A stretch of DNA of 64,000 nucleotides from UBA7960 sp964348755 (lineage in GTDB: Bacteria; Bacteroidota; Bacteroidia; Bacteroidales; UBA7960): assembly GCA_964348755.1 (NCBI GenBank), contig CAYGDW010000003.1, forward strand, positions 41,408 through 105,407, given 5' to 3'. Shown here piece after piece: positions 1 through 9,224 of this stretch. How positions within the stretch are numbered: position 1 is the stretch's first letter; each line of letters opens with the position of its first letter. A model generated the notes under the pieces. The model did no database searches, had not been told where the DNA came from, and worked only from the letters and a program-made list of their open reading frames with translations. A program made the position numbers and the translations under genes.

Positions 1-402
1 AAAATATTCGATAGCCTCAATGAGTGGAACCAGCAGTGGGCCGCCGAAGCTCCGGTGCTTGTTTTGACCATTGGCAGCACCCGCCACGCAAAAAACAATA
101 AAGAGAACGCCATTTTTAAATACGATGTGGGCCAGGCCGTGGCCTGCCTTACTGTTCAGGCTTCGGCCGATGGCTTAGTGGTACACCAGATGGGCGGCTT
201 TTCTAAACAAAAGGCAGTTGAACATTTCGATATACCTGAAGATTTTGTGCCTTTGACCGTATCGGCCATTGGCTACCAGGCTGCACCCGAAAAACTGCCT
301 GCCGATTTTGAAACGCTTGAGCGAAACCCACGGAGTCGCAAGCCCCTCGAAGAGTTTGTATTTTCAGGCCGCTTCGGGCAGCCCAGCACCCTGGCCAGCT
401 AA
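1..402 (+). CDS. Nitroreductase family protein, C-terminal part (5' end outside window)
   Basis: The reading frame is open from the first base, so the gene starts upstream of the window; 133 codons remain. The visible part ends like the FMN-dependent nitroreductases: a stretch equivalent to the family's 'A..GL..HQM.GF' segment (here SADGLVVHQMGGF) followed by the 'P..F.P...IGYQ' segment and a short charged tail. Members are cytoplasmic flavoproteins that reduce nitro groups, quinones or related electrophiles with NAD(P)H; the substrate cannot be told. The GTG at position 55 is only the first start-like codon inside the truncated frame and is not the real start. A stop at 400-402 is followed by about 110 bp before the next gene. 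Confidence 0.8.
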   Translation, partial: KIFDSLNEWNQQWAAEAPVLVLTIGSTRHAKNNKENAIFKYDVGQAVACLTVQASADGLVVHQMGGFSKQKAVEHFDIPEDFVPLTVSAIGYQAAPEKLPADFETLERNPRSRKPLEEFVFSGRFGQPSTLAS

Positions 403-463
403 GAGGCATAATTTTACAGCAATTTAGGCGTAATTTCACCGCATGTTCATCCTCGTTTTTTTG

Positions 464-471
464 TAAATTTG
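464..471 (+). promoter_or_regulatory. Candidate Bacteroidota -7 box
   Basis: TAAATTTG fits the Bacteroidota sigma-70-type -7 consensus TAnnTTTG and lies 40 bp before the start of the PorV2-like gene. No clear TTG is seen at the expected -33 distance, so this is a candidate only. Confidence 0.4.
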
Positions 472-511
472 GTACGCCCGATTTTGGGAAGGATGTATTT
501 CAGCCCTGAAA

Positions 512-1615
512 ATGAAGTTCCGCCTGACTTTTGTTTGGTTTTTTACCGCAATGCTGCTGCCAGCCTGGCTCGTGGCACAGGCACCCAAATACAGCAACGA
601 GTTTCTGAGCATTGGGGTTGGAGCCCGCGCACTGGGCCTGTCCAATGCTTATACAGCGCTGGCCAACGATGGCACAGCGGGCTTCTGGAATCCGGCAGGC
701 CTTACTCAGATTAAGTCTAACATGCAGCTATCGCTCATGCACACCCAGTATTTTGCAGGCGTGGCCCGATACGATTTTGGCTCACTGGCATTCCGCGCCG
801 CTGGCGGCAGCCATTTTGCCTTTTCTTTTATTCGCTTTGGAGTTGACGACATACCCGATACCTCCGAACTGATCGATGCCGAAGGCAATATCAACTACGA
901 TCGCATTCGCAGCTTTTCGGCCTCCGACAATGCGTTTCTTATCTCCTATGCAAGGCTTTTCCCCGGCATTGAAAACCTTAGCATTGGTGTAAATGCAAAG
1001 ATTATACGCCGCAAGGCCGGCGCATTTGCCGGCGCCTGGGGTTTCGGGTTGGATGCCGGCGCACAATACCAGGTTAACAGTTGGCGTTTTGCCGCTATGG
1101 CCCGCGACATTACATCTACCTTCAATGCCTGGAGCTACAACTTCGACGACAAAATGCGCGAAGTATTAACCCTTACAGGCAACGAAATACCTGAGAGCAG
1201 CCTTGAAATAACCCTGCCCCGACTGATACTTGGGGTGGCAAGGCAGCTTGGCTTTGGCAAAGACTTTGGCCTGATTGCCTCGGTTGATATGGCCATAACT
1301 ACCGATGGTCGCCGTAATGTGCTTATCAAAGGCGACCCCTTTAGCCTCGACCCCAGCCTGGGTCTGGAATTTTCTTTTAAAGACATGGTGTTTTTCCGAA
1401 CAGGCATTGGTGGCTACCAGCGCTACACCCGCAACAACCAAATATACCGGGGCGGTATTCAGGCCAACTTGGGCGTAGGTATTAACATTGGACAACGACT
1501 TAGTATTGATTATGCCCTTACCGATGTGGGCGACCAAAGCGTGGCGCTGTATTCGAATGTGTTTTCGCTTAGATTTAATATTGACCGCCGCGAGCGGCCT
1601 CAATACGATGAATGA
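512..1615 (+). CDS. PorV/PorQ family outer-membrane beta-barrel protein (PorV2-like)
   Basis: A 367-residue protein with an N-terminal signal peptide (about residues 1-22, cut after VAQ) and a body rich in alternating hydrophobic beta strands. The start of the mature part, with 'GARALGLSNAYTALANDG' and then 'FWNPAGL', is the hallmark of the PorV/PorQ family. Known PorV proteins bring T9SS cargo to the PorU sortase at the outer membrane. The next gene, a C25 peptidase, overlaps this one by 8 bp, so the two are translationally coupled; that linkage fits the putative PorV2/PorU2 pair rather than PorQ, which is usually not next to a peptidase. Whether it works as a T9SS shuttle or only with its partner is inferred. 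Confidence 0.82.
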   Translation: MKFRLTFVWFFTAMLLPAWLVAQAPKYSNEFLSIGVGARALGLSNAYTALANDGTAGFWNPAGLTQIKSNMQLSLMHTQYFAGVARYDFGSLAFRAAGGSHFAFSFIRFGVDDIPDTSELIDAEGNINYDRIRSFSASDNAFLISYARLFPGIENLSIGVNAKIIRRKAGAFAGAWGFGLDAGAQYQVNSWRFAAMARDITSTFNAWSYNFDDKMREVLTLTGNEIPESSLEITLPRLILGVARQLGFGKDFGLIASVDMAITTDGRRNVLIKGDPFSLDPSLGLEFSFKDMVFFRTGIGGYQRYTRNNQIYRGGIQANLGVGINIGQRLSIDYALTDVGDQSVALYSNVFSLRFNIDRRERPQYDE

Positions 1616-4600
1616 AGCACCCTTAAGCAATGGCGTGAAAAAGATTCTAATCAATTTCCTTTTTATTATTCCCTGCCTGCTGGCACTGGGGCAACCCCCT
1701 ATTGGCAACGAGTGGGTCAACTATAACCAGCAGTATTATGCCATTAAAATTCACCAGCAGGGTCTTTATCGCATAAGTTTCGGCGCTCTGGCGGGGGCAG
1801 GGGTTCCGGCAGGCACCATCGACCCGCGCAACTTTCAGCTATTTTTCAGGGGTCAGGAACAGGCCGTGTTTGTCAGTAATGAAAACACTGGCCTTTTTCA
1901 GCCTGGCGATTACATTTTGTTTTATGCCGAACCAAACTCAGGCTGGCTCGATGAGGAGCTGTATAAGGGAGCCCAGTTTCACCCCAACCCCAACTACAGC
2001 CTGTTTACCGATACCGCCACCTATTACCTGACATGGAACAACCAAACAGGCAACCGGCGCTTTGTGGCCGAAACCGATGTAAATTTTGCAGGTTATACCC
2101 CTGCCCCATTCTTTTGGCATACAGCCCGGCAAGATTATGTAAGCACTTATTATTTTGGCGAGACCAACGATGCAGGAGTAACCGATCCTGAATACACACA
2201 GGCCCAAGGATGGTTTGATGATGCATTTTCTCTCGGACAAAGCCGCAGCCGCACTATTGCCACACCCAACCTTTTTCTGGCTGGCCCTCAGGCCCGTATC
2301 GAAATGGCCTTAGCCGGAGCTTCCAATTTTGCGGGGCTTGCCCCCGATCATCATGTAAGAATACTGTTTGCTGGGCAGCAGATAGATACACTTTTTGATG
2401 GTTACCAGCTTATCAGATTTACACGCTCTGCCGATGTTACCTCGCTCAATGCAGCCGGAACAACATTTACTTTTACTTCGGTAAACAGCCTTGGCAGTGG
2501 TGTTTCGCGCATTGCCCCTGCTTACATTCAGGTGCAATACCCCCACACCTGGAATATGCGCAACCTGCAACAACTAAGGTTTGAGCTTCCGGCCGCAGAA
2601 ACCGGCAAAACCCTGGTAAGTTTTACCAATCTCAACGCTGCCCCCAGCGATACCGTATGGATTTTTGCCCTTGGCAACAATCGCCGCATTCCAGTGGTAC
2701 GCGAAGGAAGTCAGTTTTTGGCTCTCATACCCGATGGGAACCTGTTGCGCTCATTGTTTGTTACTTCTTCGGGGCGCATAATGCCGGTTGATACTCTGAT
2801 GCCTGTGAGCACCAACCCCTTACACTATGCACGTTTCCGAAACTTTGGCTCCGAACAATATTTGGGTTCTGACTACCTTATGATAACCCACCCCAGCCTG
2901 TGGCAGGCTGCTTCGCAATACATGAATTACCGCAATACCACCGGGCACAAAGTTTTGATGGCCGATGTGGAGGAACTGTATCATCAGTTTGCGTATGGCA
3001 CTTTTAAGCATCCGCTGGCACTCCGTAACTTTGTACGCTTTATCATAGAGCGTAACCCCCAGGCACCACCTGTTTACCTGTTTTTGCTTGGCAAAGGCAT
3101 TGATGTAAACTATACGCGCCATTACCCGGCCGAGTACGCCATGAGCCTTGTGCCATCCTTTGGCGACCCCAGCTCCGATGCGCTTATTACCGCCGGACTA
3201 GATGGGCATGGGTTTACTCCGGCCCTGGCTACCGGAAGGCTGGCTGCCCAAAACCCTGCTCAGGTATTGATTTACCTCAATAAGATTATTCAATACGAAA
3301 CAGCCCAAAAGGAACCACAGGAATGGATGAAAAACATTTTACACTTTGGCGGAGGCTCAAGCCAATTGGAACAGGTGTTTTTGTACAACTACCTGAGGGT
3401 TTACAAAGAAAGCCTCGAAGCCCCACACTTTGGTGGATATGTGCGTACCTTCCTGAAAAGCTCAACAGCACCCATTCAAATAAACCAATCAGATTCACTC
3501 AGGCAATTAATCAATAACGGAGTGTCGCTCATGACCTTTTTCGGCCATGCTACCGGCATAGGATTCGATATTAGCATTGATGAACCTTCTGAATATAATA
3601 ACATTGGGCGATATCCGTTTGTTACAGCCAATTCGTGCTACACAGGCGACCTGTTCGGGCCTTATGAAAGCACCAGCGAAAGCTTCGTGCTTATCGAAAA
3701 CAAAGGAGCAATAGGTTATTTGGGTTCAACAACCCTTTCGGGTATGTTTGAGTTGCATCAGTTTTCAACCCGGTTTTTCCAGAACCTGTCAGTAGGGTTT
3801 TACGGACAGTCGGTGGGAAAAAATATGCAACAGACCATACGCGACCTGCAGTCGGGAGGCAGTCGGTTAAAGTTTATAAGCCTTTATTCAGCACTTCACG
3901 CCGACCCAGCCCTGGTACTTAACAACTTTCCCAAGCCCGATTACCTGCTTACACCGGCTGCCATTTCGTTCATTCCAAAAGAGGTTACAGCCGAGCTTGA
4001 CAGCTTTACGGTAAATGTTCTGATAACAAATATTGGCAAAGCAACCACCGATTCGATAATGGTTGAGCTGGTGCGCACCCTGCCCAATGCCGATTCGCAA
4101 TCCTTCATCAAAAGAATGCCGGCGCCTTATTTCCGTTCTGCAATACAGTTCAGCCTTCCTGTTGACAGGGTAAACGGTATAGGCCTTAACCGTTTTGCGG
4201 TTATGACGGACTCCTTTAATGAGGTTGATGAATTGAATGAAACCAATAATATGGCCTCAACCACCCTACAGATTAAGTCGGCCGACTTGCTTCCGGTTTA
4301 CCCTCCGCGCTATGCCGTTGTGCCCCACGGACAGGTTTCGCTCAAGGCTTCGGCAGGTAACCCTTTTGGAGAGGCACTGAATTATGTGTTTGAAATTGAC
4401 ACCAATGGGCGGTTTACAAGCCCAATACGGCAAATAATAATGCAGGGTAAGGGCATTATTGGCTGGATGCCACCCATTCAACTAACCGACAGCACCGTGT
4501 ATTTCTGGAGGGTAAGCCCCGATTCTGTTTATTCGGGCAATTACAATTGGCGCAGCAGCTCATTTCAGCACATACGCGGCAGGCGAGGCTGGAGCCAGGC

Positions 4601-6602
4601 CCATTTCGACCAGTTTGGACTTAACAACTACCGTTTCGTTAACCACAATGAAACAGAACGCCTTTGGGATTTTGCCAATAACCGCATAGTGGTATCGGCA
4701 CAAACCGGGTTTTTCCCGTTTATGGAGTATTTTGAGAACTGGCTTAGGGTAAATGGTGTGCTAACAAGGGTTTGGTCGTGCCTGGGTACAGGTGGCAACG
4801 GAATGGTATTTTTTGTTTTCGATCCGGTAAGTGGCGAAAACTGGCAGAGCTTGTCGCAGGGCAATGGCCTGGGACAATTTGGCAACGTACATTGCACAGC
4901 GGCAAACCGGCCTGGCTTTGACTTTTTAACCCATACCGAAGAGTGGCGCGAAAGGATAAGGATATTTTTGGAAAACATACCTGCCGGGCATTATGTAATG
5001 GCCTGGAGCCACCGAAACCACAATGCCCCATTTTTTTCGGAGGGCTTAAGGCAGGCCTTCGAAAGCTTAGGATGTGGGTTAATCAGGCAGGTACCCAATG
5101 GGTTGCCATACCTTATTTGGGGGCAAAAAGGGCGGGCGCCCGGAACGGCTAACGAGGCAATAGGGCTTACAACTACGTCTATTATAAAGCTTACCGATAG
5201 CCTTGAAACCAATTGGAACAGGGGATTCATTTTGTCGGAGCTTATAGGGCCGGCAAGCCGGTGGGAGTCGGCGCACTGGCGACAGGCAAGTCTCGAAAGC
5301 CCTTCGACCGACCAGGTAACTCTCGACATTTTTGGAACGAAACCCGGCGAAGAGCCGGTTATGCTTTTCAAGGCATTGCAGCCCAACAAAAAAGACATAT
5401 ACGGCCTTGCCGACAGTATAGATGCTACACGCTACCCTCTACTGCAACTCAGGGTAAATATGGTAGATGATGTGCACCGCACCCCTGCCCAAATGAAACG
5501 CTGGCAGGTGCTTTACCAAGGGATCCCAGAAGCGGCATTAGACCCACAAAAACAATTTGTTTTTGTGGCCGACACCCTGCAGGAGGGGCAAGAGTTGGTA
5601 TTCAGCACGGCCATAACCAACATTAGCACCTACCACATGGACAGCCTGCTGGTGCGATACTGGGTAGTTGACCAAAACCGGCAGCCACATTACATACCCT
5701 ATCCGCGGCAAGCCCCGCTGCTTGCCGCTCAAAGCCTTATTGACACGGTGCGCTTTGATACCCGGGGATTACAAGGCAACAACGTGTTGTGGATTGAGGT
5801 AAACCCCGCAAACGACCAGCCCGAGCAATACCACTTCAACAATATTGGCAACCTGCCATTCTTTGTGGAACGCGACAGGGCCAACCCCTTGCTCGATGTT
5901 ACCTTCGACGGGGTGCGCATATTGGATGGCGAGGTGGTATCGGCAAAACCTAACATAAGAATAGCCCTAAACGACGAAAACCGCTACCTGTTGCTCAACG
6001 ACACCTCTCACCTAAAGGTATTTTTGCAAACGCCCCTTCAGCAGGATCTGCAACGGGTCTTTTTTATAAGCGGGGGCCGCGAGCAGATGCGGTTTTTCCC
6101 GGCCAGCCCAACCGACAATACCTGCCTGGTAGAATTCAATCCGGAGTTAACAGCCGACGGCACCTACCGGCTGCAAATACAGGCTACTGACAGGTCTCTT
6201 AATGAATCGGGCCGCGAAGACTATACTATAAGTTTTGAAGTGATAAACCGCAGCACTATTACCGAGGTGCTTACCTGGCCCAACCCGTTCAGCACGGCCA
6301 CGCATTTTGTATTTACCCTTACCGGATCGGAGCTTCCTACCTTTTTCCAGATACAAATATTGACCATAACCGGCAAAGTGGTGCGCGAAATTGACATGAG
6401 CGAGCTGGGGCCAATGCGCATTGGGCGAAACATTACTCGCTATGCTTGGGATGGCACCGACCAATTTGGAGACCGCCTCGCCAACGGGGTTTATTTATAC
6501 CGGATAATAACAAACATAAATGGAGAAAGCATTGAACTGAATCCAACGGCTGCAAGCCGCTTCTTTCACCGCGAAATGGGGAAAATGTACCTGATAAGAT
6601 AA
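1608..6602 (+). CDS. C25 (gingipain-like) peptidase, putative T9SS sortase of PorU2 type
   Basis: I take the ATG at 1608, which overlaps the upstream stop; it gives 1,664 residues and a proper signal peptide (hydrophobic stretch ending near LLALGQ). The middle holds a peptidase C25 domain (about residues 430-780) with the catalytic pair visible: His647 in 'FFGHATG' and Cys677 in 'ANSCYTGD'. After it come CARDB-like and other beta-sandwich segments ('VTNIGKATTDS', 'NETNNMA') and a C-terminal FlgD-like/T9SS-type domain ('WPNPF', then 'W.GTDQFGDRLANGVYLYRI'). Classical PorU, which removes cargo sorting domains and attaches cargo to A-LPS, is shorter (about 1,100-1,300 residues), so length and PorV2 linkage favour the PorU2 class, whose job is not established. 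An earlier start at 1488 would run deep inside the upstream gene and is unlikely. Confidence 0.82.
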   Translation: MNEAPLSNGVKKILINFLFIIPCLLALGQPPIGNEWVNYNQQYYAIKIHQQGLYRISFGALAGAGVPAGTIDPRNFQLFFRGQEQAVFVSNENTGLFQPGDYILFYAEPNSGWLDEELYKGAQFHPNPNYSLFTDTATYYLTWNNQTGNRRFVAETDVNFAGYTPAPFFWHTARQDYVSTYYFGETNDAGVTDPEYTQAQGWFDDAFSLGQSRSRTIATPNLFLAGPQARIEMALAGASNFAGLAPDHHVRILFAGQQIDTLFDGYQLIRFTRSADVTSLNAAGTTFTFTSVNSLGSGVSRIAPAYIQVQYPHTWNMRNLQQLRFELPAAETGKTLVSFTNLNAAPSDTVWIFALGNNRRIPVVREGSQFLALIPDGNLLRSLFVTSSGRIMPVDTLMPVSTNPLHYARFRNFGSEQYLGSDYLMITHPSLWQAASQYMNYRNTTGHKVLMADVEELYHQFAYGTFKHPLALRNFVRFIIERNPQAPPVYLFLLGKGIDVNYTRHYPAEYAMSLVPSFGDPSSDALITAGLDGHGFTPALATGRLAAQNPAQVLIYLNKIIQYETAQKEPQEWMKNILHFGGGSSQLEQVFLYNYLRVYKESLEAPHFGGYVRTFLKSSTAPIQINQSDSLRQLINNGVSLMTFFGHATGIGFDISIDEPSEYNNIGRYPFVTANSCYTGDLFGPYESTSESFVLIENKGAIGYLGSTTLSGMFELHQFSTRFFQNLSVGFYGQSVGKNMQQTIRDLQSGGSRLKFISLYSALHADPALVLNNFPKPDYLLTPAAISFIPKEVTAELDSFTVNVLITNIGKATTDSIMVELVRTLPNADSQSFIKRMPAPYFRSAIQFSLPVDRVNGIGLNRFAVMTDSFNEVDELNETNNMASTTLQIKSADLLPVYPPRYAVVPHGQVSLKASAGNPFGEALNYVFEIDTNGRFTSPIRQIIMQGKGIIGWMPPIQLTDSTVYFWRVSPDSVYSGNYNWRSSSFQHIRGRRGWSQAHFDQFGLNNYRFVNHNETERLWDFANNRIVVSAQTGFFPFMEYFENWLRVNGVLTRVWSCLGTGGNGMVFFVFDPVSGENWQSLSQGNGLGQFGNVHCTAANRPGFDFLTHTEEWRERIRIFLENIPAGHYVMAWSHRNHNAPFFSEGLRQAFESLGCGLIRQVPNGLPYLIWGQKGRAPGTANEAIGLTTTSIIKLTDSLETNWNRGFILSELIGPASRWESAHWRQASLESPSTDQVTLDIFGTKPGEEPVMLFKALQPNKKDIYGLADSIDATRYPLLQLRVNMVDDVHRTPAQMKRWQVLYQGIPEAALDPQKQFVFVADTLQEGQELVFSTAITNISTYHMDSLLVRYWVVDQNRQPHYIPYPRQAPLLAAQSLIDTVRFDTRGLQGNNVLWIEVNPANDQPEQYHFNNIGNLPFFVERDRANPLLDVTFDGVRILDGEVVSAKPNIRIALNDENRYLLLNDTSHLKVFLQTPLQQDLQRVFFISGGREQMRFFPASPTDNTCLVEFNPELTADGTYRLQIQATDRSLNESGREDYTISFEVINRSTITEVLTWPNPFSTATHFVFTLTGSELPTFFQIQILTITGKVVREIDMSELGPMRIGRNITRYAWDGTDQFGDRLANGVYLYRIITNINGESIELNPTAASRFFHREMGKMYLIR

Positions 6603-6616
6603 ACACCGGCACACAC

Positions 6617-7024
6617 ATGATTAACTACCCGCCCAAAATACTGATTGCCCTGGCAGAAGCCATTGATGAAAACACAGAAATAATGTATTGGCTTATGAAA
6701 AACGGCTTCCCCGAGCTGGCTGCCATGGCCAATGCCATTCATCTTAACCGCGAAGCTTTTGAATGGCTAATGAAAAACGGATTTCCGCATTTTGCGGCCA
6801 TGACCAAAGCCGTTTGGGGCGACAAAAACGCATTTTTCTGGTTGAAACAAAACGATTTTAACCTGATGGTAAAACTTTCTGCAGCCTCAATGGGCGACCA
6901 CCATTCGCTCGAATGGTTCAAAGAGCAGCGACTCGAAATATTTATACTTATTGCCAAAAAAACCGAAGCGGTAATCAAGCGCAAGAAACACGAACTAGGC
7001 GATTACCATAAGTTGCATTTTTAA
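6617..7024 (+). CDS. Small protein of 25-residue Trp repeats, function unknown
   Basis: This 135-residue protein is not one I can assign to a family. It consists of four consecutive 25-residue units: Trp falls at residues 25, 50, 75 and 100, each in a 'WLMKNG'-like motif (WLMKNG, WLMKNG, WLKQND, WFKEQR) followed by 'FP..AAM..A' in the better copies. A fifth, degraded half-unit and a basic tail (KRKKHE) end the protein. There is no signal peptide and no membrane segment. Alternating amphipathic helices suggest a small alpha-solenoid, so a protein-binding role is plausible but unproven. The ATG lies 15 bp after the C25 peptidase stop on the same strand, so it may be co-transcribed with that pair. 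Confidence 0.7.
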   Translation: MINYPPKILIALAEAIDENTEIMYWLMKNGFPELAAMANAIHLNREAFEWLMKNGFPHFAAMTKAVWGDKNAFFWLKQNDFNLMVKLSAASMGDHHSLEWFKEQRLEIFILIAKKTEAVIKRKKHELGDYHKLHF

Positions 7025-7096
7025 GCAAGAAATGGTCCGAAAAGCATAAGACTGCTTAGAAAAGACCAAAATCAAAAAGGGCACGAAAGCCCGTCT

Positions 7097-7747
7097 TTAC
7101 CCTAAATATTCCATCATTTCCTTTATAATATTCTCAGCTCCCTGGCCTATTTGAACTATATCGGCATCGAGCATATAGCATGGGGTGGTAAATAGTTTAT
7201 TATCGAAGTCAGCAACTATTTCTCCATGGTCAGTTTTTTGGTGCGAGGCGCCCAGTTTTTCCAGGGCTATGGCAGTACCCTGGTCCTGTCCTATGGTCAG
7301 TTGGCCCTTGCCCAGTATTTTGGCAAGCAGCACAGGAGCAATACACAAGGCGCCAATGGGTTTGCCTGCCTGGTACATGCCTTTTACGGCGTTGGCCACA
7401 TCGGCATTGACCTGGCAGTCGGGCCCATCGAAGGCAAAAGTACTCAGGTTTTTGGCGGCCCCAAAGCCTCCGGGGAGCAGCAGGGCATCGAATAAATGTG
7501 GGTTGAACAGGTTCAGCGGCTTTATTTTTCCACGGGCAATGCGTGCCGACTCAACCAACACATTGCGCTTTTCGGGCATCTCTTCGCCCGAAAGATGGTT
7601 TACAACATGGTGCTGCATAACGTCGGGAGCAAACACCTCATAATCGGCGCCCTGCTTTTTTATGGCATACAGGCTAAGGGTGGCCTCATGTATCTCGGCT
7701 CCATCATACACTCCACAACCCGAAAGTACTACTGCAAATTTTTTCAT
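7097..7747 (-). CDS. elbB: Isoprenoid biosynthesis glyoxalase ElbB (DJ-1/PfpI superfamily)
   Basis: 216 residues, the usual length for ElbB. It begins 'KKFAVVLSGCGVYDGAEIHE', the ElbB signature, has 'LLPGGFGAAKN' near residue 91 and the nucleophile elbow 'GALCIAPVLLA' with Cys135. ElbB is a cytoplasmic DJ-1-type protein; the E. coli enzyme has weak glyoxalase activity and was linked to isoprenoid formation by overexpression, but its true substrate is unclear. The gene stands alone: it converges on the repeat-protein gene and is followed upstream by a 121 bp gap before the ABC permease, which is on the same strand. Nothing in the sequence shows regulation. Confidence 0.93.
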   Translation of the reverse strand: MKKFAVVLSGCGVYDGAEIHEATLSLYAIKKQGADYEVFAPDVMQHHVVNHLSGEEMPEKRNVLVESARIARGKIKPLNLFNPHLFDALLLPGGFGAAKNLSTFAFDGPDCQVNADVANAVKGMYQAGKPIGALCIAPVLLAKILGKGQLTIGQDQGTAIALEKLGASHQKTDHGEIVADFDNKLFTTPCYMLDADIVQIGQGAENIIKEMMEYLG

Positions 7748-7868
7748 AGATATTATTGATTAGGTTAAAATTTTCGGGAAAACAAAAATCGGGAAAATAC
7801 CTCAAAGGTCAAAATGTTGGTAAGGAGTATCGGGTAGCATTAGATGATTATTTGCATTACTTTGATAA

Positions 7869-9224
7869 TTATTCGTAGCGAAGAGAGGTTACGGGGTCCT
7901 TCCTGGCAGCTTTTCGGGCGGGCATATAGCCAAAAAGTATACCCACGGTAGCCGCCACACCAAATGAAATAAGTACCGACTGGGGCGACACGATTGTGAG
8001 GATGTCGGTAAAGTGCATAATTGCACGCGACAGGCCAATGCCCAGAAATATGCCAATTATGCCTCCGCTAATGCTTATCAGCACCGATTCGGCCAGAAAC
8101 TGGAATACCACATCTGACTTGCGTGCGCCCACCGCCAGGCGAATGCCTATTTCGCGGGTGCGCTCCATTACCGAGGCCAGCATAATATTCATAATACCTA
8201 TGCCGCCAACAATCAGCGAGATTCCTGCAATTGCGCCCAGCACTATATTGAAGATATCTTTGGTTCGCTGTTCCTGCCTTAGCAGCAGTTCAGGGATGAT
8301 TACCTCAAAGTCTTCAACCCCGTTGTGGCGGCGTATGAGCATACGCCGGATCAGCTCGGCTGTAGGAGCAAGCTGGCCGGAGTTTTCGACCTGAACAGTA
8401 ACCCGGTCGAGCTGGTGGTAATTTTGGGGTTTTTCATCTTCGGCCGGGGCGGCCACCCCGCCAATAACAACCACATTTCGTGCAGCAGCCTGTTGGCTGT
8501 TGCGCTGCAAATCGGCCAGCGATAGTGCCGATCGATCCTGAAAGCGAAGCAGCATGGTTTGCACAGGGGTGTAAATCACGTTGTTGAATTCGCTTACGCC
8601 AAGGTTTTGAATGGCATTGTCGGTAACCAGGCGATCTTCTACCACCCCAATAACGGTGAGCCAGTTCACACCCGCCTTTATTTGTTTGCCAATGGGGTTG
8701 GTGTTTCCGAAAAATATACCCCGTATATTGTTTCCGATAATGGCCACTGGTTCGCCATTGCGAATGTGCTGAGTGGTAAACATGATTCCCTGCGAAAGGC
8801 TCAGACGGTACACCTCAAAATAGTCGGGCGTAACGCCGGCAACCCTTACTTGCCTCCGAATGCCATCGTTCAGGGCAAAAGTGCTGATTTCGGCCTCGGG
8901 GCTTACTTTCTGCACAGTAGGCACAATGTATTTTATGCTTTCGGCATCGGCCAGGGTAAGCCCGGGCGAGAAACGTCCGCGCTGGGTTTGATCCTGGCTT
9001 TGTTCGGTTGCAAAAAGTGGCCTGATAATTATGTTGTTTACACCCACCATTTTCATTTGTTCAAGTATTTCCTGGCGGGCCCCCGTACCAATGGCCATCA
9101 TGGCTATAACAGCTGCCACACCGAAAATAATGCCAAGTGCAGTGAGTATTGACCGGAACCGGTTGGCTAATACCGCATCAAAGGCGATATTGAGATTATA
9201 CAGATATTTTTCGAATTGCTTCAT
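7869..9224 (-). CDS. ABC transporter permease, MacB/FtsX type
   Basis: 451 residues with the MacB plan: a cytoplasmic N-terminus and first membrane helix (about 25-45, 'ALGIIFGVAAVIAMMAIGTGA'-like region), a periplasmic MacB_PCD core (about 50-310), then the FtsX domain with three helices at the C-terminus (about 325-435), ending near 'ARKDPVTSLRYE'. Such permeases do mechanotransmission for tripartite pumps or lipoprotein/peptide export. It has no nucleotide-binding domain. The ATG overlaps the stop of the adaptor gene by 4 bp, so the two are one operon. An ABC ATPase would be expected next to it, but none is encoded between 7,024 and 10,828; it must be supplied from elsewhere. Substrate unknown. 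Confidence 0.9.
   Translation of the reverse strand: MKQFEKYLYNLNIAFDAVLANRFRSILTALGIIFGVAAVIAMMAIGTGARQEILEQMKMVGVNNIIIRPLFATEQSQDQTQRGRFSPGLTLADAESIKYIVPTVQKVSPEAEISTFALNDGIRRQVRVAGVTPDYFEVYRLSLSQGIMFTTQHIRNGEPVAIIGNNIRGIFFGNTNPIGKQIKAGVNWLTVIGVVEDRLVTDNAIQNLGVSEFNNVIYTPVQTMLLRFQDRSALSLADLQRNSQQAAARNVVVIGGVAAPAEDEKPQNYHQLDRVTVQVENSGQLAPTAELIRRMLIRRHNGVEDFEVIIPELLLRQEQRTKDIFNIVLGAIAGISLIVGGIGIMNIMLASVMERTREIGIRLAVGARKSDVVFQFLAESVLISISGGIIGIFLGIGLSRAIMHFTDILTIVSPQSVLISFGVAATVGILFGYMPARKAARKDPVTSLRYE

Noticed and set aside
1488..1607. Upstream extension of the C25 peptidase frame.
   Set aside because: It lies wholly within the PorV2-like coding region and would bury the signal peptide; the ATG at 1608 fits better.
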